From positions 1,054,001 to 1,118,000 of the forward strand of contig NZ_CP029078.1 in NCBI RefSeq assembly GCF_005222485.1: DNA of 64,000 bases. The letters run 5' to 3'. Source of the stretch: Streptomyces griseoviridis (lineage in GTDB: Bacteria; Actinomycetota; Actinomycetes; Streptomycetales; Streptomycetaceae). The translations under genes were made by a program, and so were the position numbers. Shown here piece by piece: positions 45,401-59,100 of this stretch. Within the stretch, counting starts at the first letter, position 1. Every line of letters starts with the position of its first letter. The notes below the pieces were generated by a model. It was not told where the DNA came from. It saw only the letters and a list, made by a program, of their open reading frames with translations, and did no database searches.

Positions 45401-47067
45401 CCACCGGCCGCCAGCGACTCCAGCCCCGCGATCAGCTCACCCCGTTCCCCGCCGACGACGGCCGCGCGGTGGGTGAAGTGGCTGCGGGTCGTGGCCAGGG
45501 AGTGGGCCAGGTCGAGGGTGGTCACGTCGTCGCGGCCGGCCACCGCGAGGAGCCTGCGGGCCTGCTCGGTCAGCGCCTGCGGTGTCCGCGCGGACAGCAG
45601 CCAGGGGACCGGTGGGGCATCGGTGCGCGGCTGCGCACGGCGGACCGCCGGTGCGACCTCGTCGTCCTCGGTGTCCAGCGGCTCGTCCGGCGGCGCCTGT
45701 TCGAGGATGACGTGCGCGTTGGTGCCGCCGAATCCGAAGGAGGAGACGGCGGAGCGGCGGGGCCGGTCGGTCCGCGGCCACGGGGTCTCCCGTGTGAGCA
45801 GTTCGACGGCACCGGAGTCCCAGTCGACGTACGGGGAGCGCTCCTCGGCGTGCAGTGTCCTGGGCAGGACACCGTGGCGCATCGCCTGCACCATCTTGAT
45901 CACACCGCCGACACCGGCAGCCGCCTGGGCATGACCGATGTTCGACTTCAACGACCCCAGCAGCAGCGGCCGTTCACGTTCCTGGCCGTAGGTGGCCAGC
46001 AGCGCCTGCGCCTCGATCGGATCGCCCAGACGGGTTCCCGTCCCGTGCGCCTCCACCGCGTCGACGTCCGAAGGCGACAGGCCCGCGCTCGCCAACGCGT
46101 CCCGGATGACCCGCTCTTGAGCGGGACCGTTGGGAGCGGTCAGACCGTTGCTCGCGCCGTCCTGGTTCACCGCCGAACCCCGCACCACCGCCAGCACCCG
46201 GTGACCGTTGCGCCGCGCGTCCGACAACCGCTCAACCAGCAGCAGCCCCACACCCTCCGACCAGCCCGTCCCGTCCGCGTCGGCCGAGAACGACTTGCAC
46301 CGGCCGTCCGTGGAGAGGCCGCGCAGCCGGGAGAACTCGACGAACGCCACCGGGGTGGACATGACGGTGACCCCGCCGGCCAGGGCCAGGTCGCACTCCC
46401 CCGCCCGCAGCGCGTTCGCCGCCAGGTGCAGGGCGACGAGCGACGACGAGCACGCCGTGTCCACGGCCACCGCGGGGCCCTCGAAGCCGAAGGTGTACGA
46501 CAGCCGGCCACAGGCGATGCTCCCGGCGCTGCCGCTGAACAGGTAGCCTTCCGCGCCGTCCGGCGGGAGGTGCGGTCGGGAACCGTAGTCGTTGTACATC
46601 ACGCCGGTGAAGACGCCGGTGCGGGAGCCGCGCAGCGCGTTCGGGTCGAGTCCCGCGCGCTCCAGCACCTCCCACGCCGTCTCCAGCAGCAGGCGCTGCT
46701 GCGGGTCCGTGGCCATCGCCTCACGCGGCGACATCCCGAAGAACTCACGGTCGAACAGATCCGCGTCGTGCAGGAACCCGCCGTGCCGGCTGTACGACGT
46801 ACCCGCCCGATCCGGATCAGGGTCGTACAACCCCTCCAGATCCCACCCACGGTTCGACGGGAACTCCGACACCGCGTCCACGCCATCGCTCACCAGACCC
46901 CACAGGTCCTCGGGCGAAGTCACCCCGCCCGGGAACCGGCACGCCATCCCGACAATCGCGATCGGCTCCCGCTGTCGGTCCTCGGCCTCGCGCAGCTTCC
47001 TGCGCGCGTCGCGCGCGTCCGATATGGCCCGCTTGAGGTAGTCGCGGAGCTTCCCCTCGTCCGCCAT
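42430..47067 (-). CDS. Type I PKS module KS-AT-KR-ACP
   Basis: 1545 residues from ATG 47067 (GGAG 9 bp upstream; an in-frame TTG three codons earlier is poorly placed). N-terminal docking coil ([19 protein letters not shown]), KS (about 35-455, DTACSSS), malonyl-type AT (about 570-875; [15 protein letters not shown]), then directly a KR (about 945-1310; [26 protein letters not shown], Lys in RPKAD) and an ACP (GFDSL near 1418). No DH or ER is present. The KR has all catalytic residues; LDN instead of LDD and no A-type Trp suggest a B-type alcohol. It should leave a beta-hydroxyl, which becomes C5 of the released chain. It is second in the colinear PKS operon. Confidence 0.94.
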   Translation of the reverse strand: MADEGKLRDYLKRAISDARDARRKLREAEDRQREPIAIVGMACRFPGGVTSPEDLWGLVSDGVDAVSEFPSNRGWDLEGLYDPDPDRAGTSYSRHGGFLHDADLFDREFFGMSPREAMATDPQQRLLLETAWEVLERAGLDPNALRGSRTGVFTGVMYNDYGSRPHLPPDGAEGYLFSGSAGSIACGRLSYTFGFEGPAVAVDTACSSSLVALHLAANALRAGECDLALAGGVTVMSTPVAFVEFSRLRGLSTDGRCKSFSADADGTGWSEGVGLLLVERLSDARRNGHRVLAVVRGSAVNQDGASNGLTAPNGPAQERVIRDALASAGLSPSDVDAVEAHGTGTRLGDPIEAQALLATYGQERERPLLLGSLKSNIGHAQAAAGVGGVIKMVQAMRHGVLPRTLHAEERSPYVDWDSGAVELLTRETPWPRTDRPRRSAVSSFGFGGTNAHVILEQAPPDEPLDTEDDEVAPAVRRAQPRTDAPPVPWLLSARTPQALTEQARRLLAVAGRDDVTTLDLAHSLATTRSHFTHRAAVVGGERGELIAGLESLAAGGAVGGVVRGERSSGQTGFVFSGQGAQRVGMGAELAAAYPLFGKVLGEVDAALEPHVGRSVVSLMSTEAESLENTGFAQPALFAFEVALFRLLESWGVRPDVVVGHSVGEVAAAHVAGVLGLEDAAYLVAVRGRLMQALPGGGVMVAVEAGEAEVVEVVAGCGGVVGVAAVNGPSSVVVSGAAEAVEEVVGVFRRRGRRTSRLRVSHAFHSPLMDGMLEEFRTAVKRVSFGEPVIPVVSTVTGRRASGDDLRSADYWTAQVRQAVRFADAVTTLESEGVTTLLEVGPSPVLSGLVAQSAADTTLAVPAVRSGRPESESLTAALATLHCRGTEVDWTAFFAPTGALTVDLPTYAFQRDPFWLRPEPAAPRTAEQALFRQTWEPLDPPGPRATHEWALLAPDRATAEPLPAGTARYTTVADLAAAVAAGARVDTVLAPFPSDATPDDWAHGPRYALDLVKQWLADERLADVRLVLRTCGAVAAVDGDDITDLGAAAAWGLIGSAQSEAPGRITVLDAPALTEATLSAVVAAGHPRAAVRDDRVLLPRLTAVTDQEPADSPWGPDGTVLITGGTGALGGMLARHLVTEHGVRHLLLVSRGGRRAEGAGELVAELTGHGATVTVESCDVSDRRSLAAVLDGIPDEHPLTGVVHAAGVLDNALLGAQDADRLRAVLRPKADAAWHLHELTRRSELRAFVLFSSMAGVLGAPGQSNYAAANAFLDALAIHRAARGLPATALAWGLWRDRGMNAHLSDQDLNRYARDGFRRIADAEGLALFDRGVASALPALMASPPAPAAAGGTVPGAQETPAAEEDGAPSLAEHLAELTEDQQERYLLETVTATVAAVLGHVSPAGIAPERPFQELGFDSLTGVELRNRLAAATGVRLPATLVFDHPTPAALAAYLRAEAAPGPADPADRVHDELDSLEAALDRLTDDASRVGVSVRLQTLLAKVSAPVGTAADPNDPAPRPDPIASASADEIFDFIDTQLGRAAS
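44585..45355 (-). repeat. Near-identical AT-coding block, copy 2 (KS-AT-KR-ACP module)
   Basis: Partner of the block at 39875-40660. The AT of this module and that of the terminal module are almost identical in nucleotide sequence from the AFEVALF region through the HAFHSPLMD motif to the post-AT linker, indicating recent gene conversion or duplication. Confidence 0.9.
45757..46930 (-). repeat. Near-identical KS-coding block, copy 1
   Basis: About 1.17 kb of KS sequence aligns without gaps (constant 5664-bp offset) to 51421-52594. Long stretches are identical, for example 46711-46870. The section 46510-46680 is more divergent. Confidence 0.85.
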
Positions 47068-47130
47068 GGCTGTCAACTCCTGCGTGTCGTGTGGTCGATG
47101 GCATCGGGTGGCGCCGGGGGCGCCGCGCGC

Positions 47131-50100
47131 TCAGTCGAGTTCGTCGACGAGGGCGAACAACTCCTCGTCCGAGGCGGTCTCCAGAAGGCCGTCCGGGTCG
47201 TCGGCGGTCCCGTCCGTCCGGAGGGCGCCGTGCGCGAGGTCCGCCGCGTCGAGCAGGTCGCGCAGTTGTGCGGTGATGCGCTGGTAGGTCGCGGCGTCGG
47301 AGGCGGATTCCTCGATCGCCGACCTGAGCCTGGACAGCTCGGTCAGGACCGGCTCGCCCTCAGGTGTCTCGGCCACCAGCCGGGTCAGCAGGTGCGCCGC
47401 GAGCGCCCTGGGGGTGGGGTGGTCGAAGACGGTGGTGGTGGGCAGCCGCAGTCCGGTCGCCGCGTTGAGGTGGTTGCGGAGTTCGACGCCGGTCAGCGAG
47501 TCGAAGCCGAGTTCCGTGAAGGCGCTGTCGGCGTCGATCTCCGCGCTGTGGTGGCCGAGTACCGAGGCGACCCGGGCGCTCACCAGGGCGGTGAGGGTGC
47601 GCTCGCGTTCCACGGCGGTCATCGGGGCGAGCCGCCGCGCGAGTGCCTCTCCGCCGTCGTCGTTGGCGGACGCGGTGGTGGCGGACCCGCGGGGCGCGGT
47701 GGCGGGGACCAGGGCCCGCAGCAGCGGTGGGACGGGGGCGCCCGAGGCCCGGAGTCCCGCGATGTCGAGGCGGCTGACGCCGAGCACCGCCTCGCCGGTG
47801 GCGGGTGCGGCGTCGAACAGGTCCATGGCGTCGTCGGCGGCCAGCGGCAGCAGGCCCGAGCGGGCCAGTCGGCGCAGGTCCGCGTCGCCGAGGTGGGCGG
47901 CGATGGAGTCGGTTCCCGCCCAGAGTCCCCAGGCGAGGGAGAGTCCGGGCAGCCCCTGGGCCCGGCGGTGCGCGGCCAACGCGTCCAAATACGCGTTGCC
48001 CGCGGCGTAGTTCGCCTGACCCGCCGTCCCCAGCAACCCCGCGATCGACGAATACACCACGAACGCGTCCAGACCCGACCCACGCGTCAACTCGTGCAGA
48101 TGCCACGCCGCGTCGACCTTCGCCCGCAGCACACCGTCCAACCGCTCCACCGTCAGACCGTCGAACGGCACATCGTCCAGCACACCCGCCGCATGCACCA
48201 CCGCACCCAACGGATTACCGGCACCGAACCGCCCCACCACCTCGGCCAACGCCGAACGATCCGCGACATCCACAGCGGCGAACCCGACCTCCGCACCCGC
48301 AGCCCGCAACTCCCCCGCCAACTCCTCCGCACCCGGCGCATCACCACCACGCCGACTCACCAACAGCAGCCGCCGCACACCGTGCCGCTCCACCAGATGC
48401 CGGGCGACGACGGTGCCGAGCGCTCCGGTGGCGCCGGTGACCAGGACGGTGCCGCGGTCCCAGCGCGGGGTGTCCTCGCCCTGGGTCGTGGCGGTCTGTG
48501 CCGCCGGCCTGGCCCGGATTAGCCGTGGGACCAGGGGCCGGGCGGCGCGCACGGCGATCTGGGGTTCGTGGCGGTGGGCGGCCAGTGCGGGCAGGGTGGC
48601 GTCGGCGGTGCCGTCGGTGTCGAGGAGCACGATGCGGCCGGGGTTCTCGGTCTGCGCGGACCGCAGCAGGCCCCACACCGGGGCGTGCGCGAGATCGGTG
48701 ACGTCCTCCTCGGGGCCGGTCGCGACGGCGCCCCGGGTCACCACGGCCAGCCGGGCGTCGGCGAGCCGCGCATCGGCCAGCAGGGTCTGCACGTCCGTCA
48801 GCACGCGGTGGGTGGCGTCCCGCAGCACGGCGGGCAGTTCCTCCCCCACGGCCGGCCGCGCGGAGACGGTCAGCAGCACACCGGAGGGCGCGGGCTCGCC
48901 CCGGTCCAGGTCCCGGACGAGCGCCGCGACGTCGGGACGGACGCGGGCCGGGGCGTCGAGCAGCGCGGGCACGACGGACGTCTCGTCCCCGAGGACGATC
49001 CAGCCGGCCGGGTCGGCGGTGCCGTCCGGTGTGTCCGGCAGGGGGATCCAGTCGAGGCACAGCAGGCCGTCCGCGGCGCCGGACGCGCGGAGCGCCCCGG
49101 CGGACAGCGGGCGCAGGGTGAGCGCGTCGACGGCCGCGACGGGCGTGCCCGTGCCGTCGGCCACGGTCAGGCGGACGGTGGGTGAGGCGCCGTCGCCGTC
49201 CTGCCGCGCGAGGCGGACCCGCAGGGTCGTGGCGCCGCGGGTCTCGACCGTGACGCCCGACCAGGCGAACGGGAGCAGGGAGCGGCCCTCGTCACCGGTG
49301 ACCCCTGGGAGCAGGGGGTGCAGCGCCGCGTCGAGCAGCGCGGGGTCGAGGACGAACCGGGCAGCCTCGGCGCGCCGTTCCTCGTCCAGGGCGACCTCGG
49401 CGTAGAGGCCGGTCTCCGTGGTCCACAGTCCGCGCAGGTTGCGGAAGGCCGGGCCGTAGGCGTAGCCGTGTTCCGCGAGCCGCTCGTAGACGCCGGTGAG
49501 GTCCGTCTCGACCGCGCCGGGGGGCGGCCAGTCCGTCAGGTCGTCCGTGGGCAGCCTGTCGGCTGCGGTGCCGAGGCGGCCCTCGGCGTGCAGGGTCCAG
49601 GCGCCGTCGTCGTCGCCCGCCGTGCCGGTGGGCCGGGAGTAGACCCGCACCGGGCGTCCGCCGCCGTTGTCGGTGGCCCCGGCGACGAGTTGGACCTGTA
49701 CCGCGCCGTGTCCGGGCAGGATCAGGGGCTCCGCGAGCGTCAGGTCGTCGACACCGGGGGTGCCGAGCTGTTCACCGGCCTGGAGGACGAGGTCGAGGAG
49801 GCCGGTGCCGGGCAGCAGGACGACACCGCCGACGGCATGGTCGGCCAGCCAGGGGTGGGTGCGGACGGACAGCCTGCCGGTGATGACGTGTTCGTCGCGG
49901 TCCGCGAGGGAGACGGCGGCGCCGAGCAGCGGGTGACCGGTGGCGGTCAGGCCGAGTCCGGCGGCGTCCCGGTCCGGCGTGGCGGGGTCCTGGATCCAGT
50001 ACCGCTGGTGCTGGAAGGCGTATCCGGGCAGGTCGACGGCGCGGGCCCCGGGGAAGACGGCGTCCCAGGCCAGGTCGGCGCCGCGGGCGGCCAGCAGGCC

Positions 50101-53100
50101 GAGGGCGGCGGCGAACACCTGGTCGTCGTCGCGGCCCCGGCGCAGGGCGGGGGCGAGCGCGCCCGTCCCGGTGGGGAGCGCGTCCATGACGAGCGTGGTG
50201 AGGACGCCGTCCGGTCCGAGTTCCAGCCACTCGGTGACGCCTTCGGCCGCCAGCAGCCGGACGCCGTCGAGGAAGCGGACCGTGCCGCGGATCTGCGCCA
50301 CCCAGTAGTCGGGGGAGGTGAGTTGTTCGGTCGTCGCGAGTTCCCCGGTGACGTTGGAGACGATCGGGATGCGCGGCGGGCGGAAGGTGAGCCCCTCGGC
50401 GACGGCCCTGAACTCGGCCAGCACCTCGTCCATGTGGGACGAGTGGAAGGCGTGGCTGACGGTGAGGCGCTTGGTGCGGCTGCCGCGCTCCGCCCACAGG
50501 GCGGTGAGGGCGTCGACCGCGGACGTGTCACCGGAGATCACGGTGGAGCGGGGGGCGTTGACGGCGGCGACGCCCACGCTGTCGCCGTGTCCGGCGAGAG
50601 TGGCGCGGACCTCCTCCTCCGTCGCCTCGATGGCCGCCATCGCCCCGCCCTCGCGGGCGGCCTGCATCAGCCGGCCGCGCTCGCTGACCAGGCGGCAGGC
50701 GTCGGGCAGGTCGAGGACTCCGGACAGGTGGGCCGCCGCCACCTCGCCGATGGAGTGGCCGATCAGGTAGTCGGGGGTGAGTCCGTGGTGTTCGGCCAGT
50801 CGGAAGAGGGCGGTCTCGACGGCGAACAGCGCGACCTGGGTGTAGGCCGTCAGGTCGAGCAGGGCGGAGTCGGCGGAGTCCTCGGCGGCGAAGATCACGT
50901 CCTTGAGGGGGCGTTCGAGGAACGGGTCGAGGTGGGCCGCGACCTCGTCGAGCGCGGCGGCGAACACCGGGGAGGACGCGTACAGTCCGCGGCTCATGCC
51001 GGGGCGTTGCGAGCCCTGTCCGGTGAGGAGGAAGGCGGTCCTGCCGCGGGGTGTGCGGTCCGCGTGGACGACGGCGGGCGAGGGTTCGTCGTCGGCGAGG
51101 GCCGTCAGCGCGGTGCGCAGGGCGTCCCGGTCGCCGGCGAGGACGGCGGCGGCGTGGCTGTGCAGGGCCCGGGTGGTGGCCAGGGAGTGGCCGAGGTCGC
51201 CGAGCCGGGTGTCGGGGTGGGCGTCGAGGTGGGCGGCGAGCCGTGCCGCCTGGGCCTTGAGCGCGCGGGGGCCGCGGGCGGAGACGAGGAAGGGCGCGAC
51301 GGGCAGCGCGGCCGGCGGGGTGGGTTCGTCCTCGGTGGGCGCCGTGTCGACGTCGGGGCCCTGTTCGAGGATGACGTGGGCGTTGGTGCCGCTGATGCCG
51401 AAGGAGGAGACGGCGGACCGGCGGGGCCGGTCGGTCCGCGGCCACGGGGTCTCCCGCGTGAGCAGTTCGACGGCACCGGAGTCCCAGTCGACGTACGGGG
51501 AGCGCTCCTCGGCGTGCAGCGTCCTGGGCAGGACACCGTGGCGCATCGCCTGCACCATCTTGATCACACCGCCCACGCCGGCAGCCGCCTGGGCGTGACC
51601 GATGTTCGACTTCAACGACCCCAGCAGCAAGGGCCGTTCACGTTCCTGGCCGTAGGTGGCCAGCAGCGCCTGCGCCTCGATGGGGTCGCCCAGACGGGTT
51701 CCGGTGCCGTGCGCCTCCACCGCGTCGACGTCCGAGGGCGAGAGGCCCGCGCTCGCCAACGCGTCCCGGATGACCCGCTCCTGCGCGGGACCGTTGGGAG
51801 CGGTCAGGCCGTTGCTCGCGCCGTCCTGGTTCACCGCCGAGCCCCGCACCACCGCCAGCACCCGATGCCCGTTGCGCCGCGCGTCCGACAGCCGCTCCAC
51901 CAGGAGCAGTCCCACTCCCTCGGACCAGCCTGTGCCGTCGGCGTCGGCGGAGAACGACTTGCACCGGCCGTCGGGGGCGAGTCCCTTCTGCCGGGCGAAC
52001 TCGACGAAGGCGACCGGGGTGGACATGACGGTCACTCCGCCGGCCAGGGCGAGGTCGCACTCCCCCGCCCGCAGCGCGTTCGCCGCCAGGTGCAGGGCGA
52101 CCAGGGACGACGAGCACGCCGTGTCCACCGTCACCGCGGGGCCCTCGAAACCGAAGGTGTACGACAGCCGGCCGGAGACGACGCTGGAGAGGTTGCCCGC
52201 CAGCAGGAAGCCCTCGTACTCGGCCGGGCTCGCGGAGAGCCGGGAGGCGTAGTCGTCGTACATGGCGCCGGTGAAGACGCCGGTGCGGGAACCGCGCAGC
52301 GCGCCCGGGTCGAGTCCCGCGCTCTCCACCAACTCCCAGGCGGTCTCCAGCAGTAGACGCTGCTGCGGGTCCGTGGCCATCGCCTCACGCGGCGACATCC
52401 CGAAGAACTCACGGTCGAACAGATCCGCGTCGTGCAGGAACCCGCCGTGCCGGCTGTACGACGTACCCGCCCGATCCGGATCAGGGTCGTACAACCCCTC
52501 CAGATCCCATCCCCGGTTCGACGGGAACTCCGACACCGCGTCGACACCACCCCGCACCAGACCCCACAGGTCCTCCGGTGAAGCCACCCCGCCAGGGAAC
52601 CGGCACGCCATCCCCACGATGGCGATCGGGTCGTCGGCGACGGCGGCGGCGCGGGGTTCGGGGCGGTCGGTGGCGGGCCGGGTGCCGGGCAGCCGGGAGA
52701 GGAGGAAGTCGGCCAAGGCCGTGGCCGAGGGGTGGTCGAAGACGGCGGTGGTGGGCAGCCGCAGTCCGGTCACCGCGTTGAGGCGGTTGCGGAGTTCGAC
52801 GCCGGCGAGGGAGTCGAATCCGAGGTCCTTGAAGGCGCGTCGCGGGTCGAGCGTGCCGGCTTCGGCGTGGCCGAGGACGGCTGCCACGGTGCTCCGCACC
52901 AGGTCGTGGACCGTGTCGTGGCGCGTCTGCGGGGGCTGGGCGGCGACGCGGGCCGCCCAGCCGTCCGCCGTGCCGGAGGCGGCGCGGGCCGCGGCGCGGC
53001 GCGGACGCGTTCCGCCGGGCCCGCGGAGCAGGGCCGGTGCCTCGTCGGCTCGGGCCCTCGGCACGGACAGGTCGAGGGCGGCGGGTATCCGCAGGGCCGG

Positions 53101-56100
53101 GCCCTCGGCGAGTGCCCGGTCGAAGAGGGCGAGTCCGTCCTCGGGGGTGAGGGGGGTGATGCCCATGCGGCGCCAGCGGGCGAGGTCGGTGTCGCCGAGG
53201 GCGGCGCCCATGCCGTGGGTGCCGTCCCAGAGTCCCCAGGCGAGGGAGAGTCCGGGCAGCCCCTGGGCCCGGCGGTGCGCGGCCAACGCGTCCAAGTACG
53301 CGTTGCCCGCAGCGTAGTTCGCCTGACCCGCCGTCCCCAGCAACCCCGCGATCGACGAATACACCACGAACGCGTCCAGACCCGACCCACGCGTCAACTC
53401 GTGCAGATGCCACGCCGCGTCGACCTTCGCCCGCAGCACACCGTCCAACCGCTCCACCGTCAGACCGTCGAACGGCACATCGTCCAGCACACCCGCCGCA
53501 TGCACCACCGCACCCAACGGATTACCGTCACCGAACCGCCCCACCACCTCGGCCAACGCCGAACGATCCGCGACATCCACCGCGGCGAACCCGACCTCCG
53601 CACCCGCAGCCCGCAACTCCCCCGCCAACTCCTCCGCACCCGGCGCATCACCACCACGCCGACTCACCAACAGCAGCCGCCGCACACCGTGCCGCTCCAC
53701 CAGATGCCGCGCGAACAGGGCACCGAGGCCGCCCGTGCCGCCAGTGACGAGCACGGTCTTCTCGGGGTCGAGGGGCGGCGCTGTGCGGGGGCCGGCGGCC
53801 GGGTCGCGCACGATCCGGGGGACCGTCATCCGGCCCGCCCGTACGGCGAGTTGGGGTTCGCCGGTGGCGAGGGCCGCGGCGACCAGGGTCTCCGCGGCGG
53901 CGGGCTCCGTGCCGTCGTCGGGGTCGAGGTCAAGGAGGACCAGGCGGCCCGGGTGCTCGGACTGCGCGGCTCGGCCCAGGCCCCACACGGGGGCGCTCGC
54001 GAGCCCGGCGACGCCCTCGCCCCGCTCCACCGCCACGGCGCCCCGGGTGACCAGCACCAGCCGGGTGTCGTCGTACCGCTCGTCGGAGAGGAAGCGCTGG
54101 GTCAGGGAGAGTACGGCGGCCAGCGTCTCGTGGGCCGTGGTGACCTCGTCCCGACCGGGGTCCTCGGTCAGGAGCCGGTCGACATGGACGAGGACGGCGT
54201 CGAGGTCTGCCTCGCCGGCCGCCCGCCCGTGGGGCAGTTCGCCGTGCGGGGCCTCCGCGATCCGGGGTGCCGCGGGCGCCGTGGCGGGGAGCGGGAGGAC
54301 TGTCCACGCCACGGTGTGGAGGGCGGCGGGGCCCTCGTCGGCCGGGGCGAGGCGGTCGCGGGGTACGGGCCGCAGGGTGAGCGACCCGACGGAGACCACG
54401 GCGCGGCCCGTGGTGTCGGTCGCGGTGACGGCGAAGGTGTCGGTGCCGGTGGGCGAGATACGGACGCGGAGGTCGGTCGCCCCGGTGGCGTGCAGGACGG
54501 TGTCGTTCCAGGAGAACGGCAGGCGAATCGCGCCGGACCCGTCCGTCCCGTCCGTCCCGTCAGGGGTCGCCGAGGCGGCGGCGTGCAGGACCAGGGGGTG
54601 CAGGACGGCGTCGAGGAGCGCCGGGTGGGCGGTGAAGCGGTCGGCGTCCGGGTGCTGTTCCGCGGGCAGGGACACCTCGGCGTACAGGTCGCCGTCCCGG
54701 TGCCAGAGGGCCTTGAGCCCCTGGAAGGCGGGCCCGTAGTGGTAGCCGAGGTCCGCGAGGCGGTCGTAGACGGCGTCGAGCGGCTGCGCCGTGGCCCCTT
54801 CGGGCGGCCACACCTCCTGCGTGCCGGCGGTGACGGGCTCCCCCGTGCCGCCGAGGACACCCGAGGCGTGGCGGGTCCAGGTGCGGTCGTCGCCGGGGTC
54901 GCCGTCACGGCGTGCGAAGACCGTGAAGGAGCGCGTTCCGGCGGCGTCGGGCGCGTCGACGGAGACCTGGAGGCGGGCCGCTCCCCGGGCCGGCAGGACG
55001 AGCGGGGCCTCCAGGGTGAGTTCCTCGACCCGCTCGGCTTCGAGCAGTCCGCCCGCGGTCAGGGCCAGTTCGAGGAAGGCGGTGCCGGGGAGCAGGGCCG
55101 TGCCGCCGATGACGTGGTCGGCGAGCCAGGAGTGTTCCGACGCGCTGACGCGGCCGGTGAGGAGCCGGTCCTCACGGCCCGCGAGGTCCACGGCGGTGGT
55201 CAGCAGCGGGTGGTCGGCGGGGTCGAGGCCGAGGCCGCGGGCGTCGGTGCCGCCGCTGTCGGCGGGGAGCCAGTGGCGGGCCCGCTGGAAGGCGTAGGTC
55301 GGCAGGTCGACGCGGTGGGCGTCCGGGAAGAACGACGCGGCGTCCAGGGGCGCGCCCCGGGTGAGGGCGGTCGCCAGCGCGGTGGTCAGCGTCTGCGGCT
55401 CGGGGCGCCCCGCGCGCATGAGGGGCACGGCGGCCGGTTCGCCCGACAGGCTGTCGCGCACCATGGACGTGAGGACGGCGTCGGGGCCCGCCTCGATGAA
55501 GACGGTGGCGCCGTGCCGCTGAAGCGTGCGGGCCGCGTCCATGAAGCGGACCGTGCCGCGGATCTGCCCGGCCCAGTGGTCGGGTGAGGTGAGGGTGTCG
55601 GCGCCGGCCGTCTCGCCGGTGACGGTGGAGACGATCGGGATGCGCGGCGGGTGGAAGGTGAGCCCCTCGGCGACGGAACGGAACTCCGCCAGCACGTCGT
55701 CCATGTGGGGCGAGTGGAAGGCGTGGCTGACCTGGAGGCGACGGGTCCGGCGGCCGCGGGCCCGCCAGTGCGCGGCGACCTCTTCGGCCGCGTCCTGGTC
55801 GCCGGAGATCACCAGGGAGGTCGGGCCGTTGACGGCGGCGACGGCGAGCGCGGCGGCGTGGCGGGCGAGGTCGTCGGCGAGTTCGGCCTCCTCGGCCTCG
55901 ATCGCGATCATGGCGCCGCCGGACCTCGCCGACTCCATGAGGCGCCCCCGGGCGGCGACGAGCAGCGCCGCGTCGTCGAGCGAGAGGACACCGGCGACGT
56001 GGGCGGCGGTCACCTCGCCGATGGAGTGCCCGGCGAGGAGGGCGGGGGTGAGGCCGTGGTGCTCAAGGAGCCTGAACAGGGCGGTGCCGACGGCGAAGAG

Positions 56101-59100
56101 GGCCGGCTGGGTGTACGCGGTGCGGTGCAGCAGCGCGCCGTCGTCGCTGTCGGCGGGGGCGGACAGCACGGCGCGCAGGGGGCGGCGCAGATGCGGATCG
56201 AGGGCGGCGCACACCTCGTCGAGGGCGGCGGCGAAGACCGGGGACGACGCGTACAGCTCGCTGCCCATGCGGGCGCGCTGGGCGCCCTGTCCGGTGAACA
56301 GGACCGCGGTGCGGCCGGTGCCCGCGACGTCGCCGGTGACCAGGTGGGGCGCGTCGGTGCCCGAGGCCAGGGCGTCGAGGCCGGCCAGGAAGGTGTCGCG
56401 GCCGGTGCCGAGGACGACCGCCCGCCGGTCGAGGCGGGCGCGCGTGGTGGCGAGCGCGCGGCCGATGTCGGCGGGGTGGGCCTCGGTGGTGCGGAGGTGG
56501 TCGCGCAGCCGGGCGGCCTGGGCGCGCAGGGCCGCGTCGTCCCTGGCCGTGATCAGCCAGGGGGCGGGCGCGGTGGGCTCGGGCCGTTCGGGGCCGGCCG
56601 GGGGCGCCGGTTCGGTGGCGGGGTCGTGCTCGACGATGAGGTGGGCGTTGGTGCCGCTGATGCCGAACGAGGAGACGGCGGAGCGGCGCGGGCGGCCGGT
56701 GTCCGGCCACTCGGTCTCGCGGGTGAGCAGTTCGACGGAGCCGGAGTCCCAGTCGACGAACGGGGTGGGCGCGTCCACGTGCAGGGTGCGCGGGAGCACG
56801 CCGTGGCGCATCGCCTGGACCATCTTGATCACGCCGCCCACACCGGCGGCGGCCTGGGTGTGGCCGATGTTGGACTTCAGGGAGCCCACCTGGAGCGGGT
56901 GCGCGCGGTCCCGTCCGTAGGTGGCGATGAGCGCCTCGGCCTCGATGGGGTCGCCGAGCCTGGTGCCGGTGCCGTGCGCCTCGACGGCGTCGACGTCGGC
57001 GGGGTCGAGTCCCGCGTCCGCGAGGGCCTGCCGGATGACGTGTTCCTGGGAGGGGCCGCTGGGCGCGGTGAGCCCGTTGCTGGCGCCGTCCTGGTTGACG
57101 GCCGAGCCGCGGATGGTGGCGAGGACCGGGTGGCCGTTCTTGAGGGCGTCGGAGAGCCGCTCCACCACGAGCAGACCGACGCCCTCCGCCCAGGAGGTGC
57201 CGTCGGCGCCGGCGGCGAACGACTTGGAGCGTCCGTCGGCCGCGAGACCGCGCTGCCGGGAGAACTCCACGAACATGCCGGGCGACGACATCACGGTGGC
57301 GCCGCCGGCCAGGGCGAGACCGGTCTCCCCCGAGCGCAGCGACCGCACCGCGAGGTGCAGGGCGACCAGGGACGAGGAGCAGGCGGTGTCGATGGTCACC
57401 GCGGGGCCGACGAAGCCGAACTGGTAGGCGATGCGGCCGGACATGACGCTGGGGGCGGTGCCGGTCAGGACATGGCCCTCCACGGTGTCGGGGGCCTGGT
57501 GCATGCGCGGTCCGTAGTCGAGCGCGGTGGCGCCGACGAACACGCCGGTGCGGCTGCCGCGGAGGGTGTCCGCGTCGAGTCCGGCGCGTTCCAGGGCCTC
57601 CCAGGCGGTCTCCAGGAGCAGCCGTTGCTGCGGGTCCATGGCCAGCGCCTCGCGCGGGGAGATCCCGAAGAGGGTGTTGTCGAACAGCGGGGCGTCGTAG
57701 AGGAATCCGCCCTCGCGCACGGAGCTCTTGCCGTTCCGCCCGGCGTCCCGGTCGAACAGTTCCTCGTCCCAGCCGCGGTCGGTGGGGAAGCCTGAGATCG
57801 CGTCGCCGCCGTCGGCGAGCAGCCGCCACAGGTCCTCGGGGGAGGCGATGCCGCCCGGGTAGCGGCAGGCCATGCCCACGATGGCGATGGGTTCCGTCGA
57901 GGTCTCGGCGCGGAGTACGGGGGCGGTCGCCTCGGCGCCGCTGCCTTCGAGGAGGGTGGTGAGGTGGTCGATGAGCGCGGCGGGGGTGGGGCGGTCGAAC
58001 AGCAGACCGCTCGGCAGGCGCAGTCCGGTGGCGGCGGCGAGGGTGTCGCGCAGCTCCACCGACATCAGCGAGTCGAACCCGAGTTCCCTGAAGCTGGCGT
58101 GCGGTTCGACGCGGCGGTCGGCGGGGTATTCGAGGACGGCCGCGATCCGGTCGGTGACCAGGCCGGGGAGGTCGGTGAGGTCCGCCGGCGCCGCCGGGAC
58201 CGCCGGGGTCGCGGCAGCGGTGGCGGGGGCCTCGGGGAGCGAGGCGGCCGGGCGCGCCGGTCCGGTGATCCAGTGGCGCTCGCGCTGGAAGGCGTACGTG
58301 GGCAGGGTCACCCTGCGGCCGTCCCCGACCGTGGGCACGGCCGCCCAGTCCACCTCGGCGCCCCGGACGAACGCGGCGGCCACGCCGGTGAGCAGGGCGT
58401 GCGGTTCGGGACGGCCGGCGCGCAGCGTGGCGACCGGCGCCATGGCGTCGGTGTCGTCGAGGCACTCGACGGCCATCGGGGAGCAGACGGCGGCCGGACC
58501 GAGTTCGAGGAGGGTGGGCACGCCGGCGGACTTCAGGGTGCGGACCGCGTCCAGGTACCGGACCGGCCGGCGGATCTGCCCGACCCAGTACTCGGGGGAG
58601 GACCACTCCCCCGGTCCGACGGGGCGTCCGGTCACCGTGGAGACGGCGGGGAGCGTCGGCTCGTGGAAGGTGAGGTCCGTGACGGCCCGGCGGAAGTCCT
58701 CCAGCATCGGGTCCATCAGCGGGGAGTGGAAGGCGTGGGAGACGGTGAGCCGGCGGACGTTGCGGCCCTGGGCGCAGAGCCGGCCGATGATCCGCTCGAC
58801 CGCGTCCTCGTCCCCCGACACCACCGTCGACAGCGGGCCGTTGACGGCGGCTATCGCGGCCAGGGGCTCGTCGGCGAGGAGCTTCGCCACCTCGTTCTCG
58901 TCGGCCCGCACGGCGGCCATGACCCCGCCGGGCGGGAGGGCCTGCATCAGCCGGCCGCGGGCGGCGACCAGGCGTGCGGCGTCGCCGAGGGAGAGCACTC
59001 CGGCGGCGTGCGCGGCGGCCACCTCGCCGATCGAGTGCCCGGCCACCTGCGAGGGGACCACGCCCCAGGAGCTGACCAGGCGGTACAGCGCCACTTCCAC

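Noticed and set aside
42430..47067. Inactive KR because of LDN in place of LDD
   Set aside because: The Ser, Tyr, Asn and Lys catalytic residues and the TGGTGALG cofactor loop are all present; LDN occurs in active KRs.
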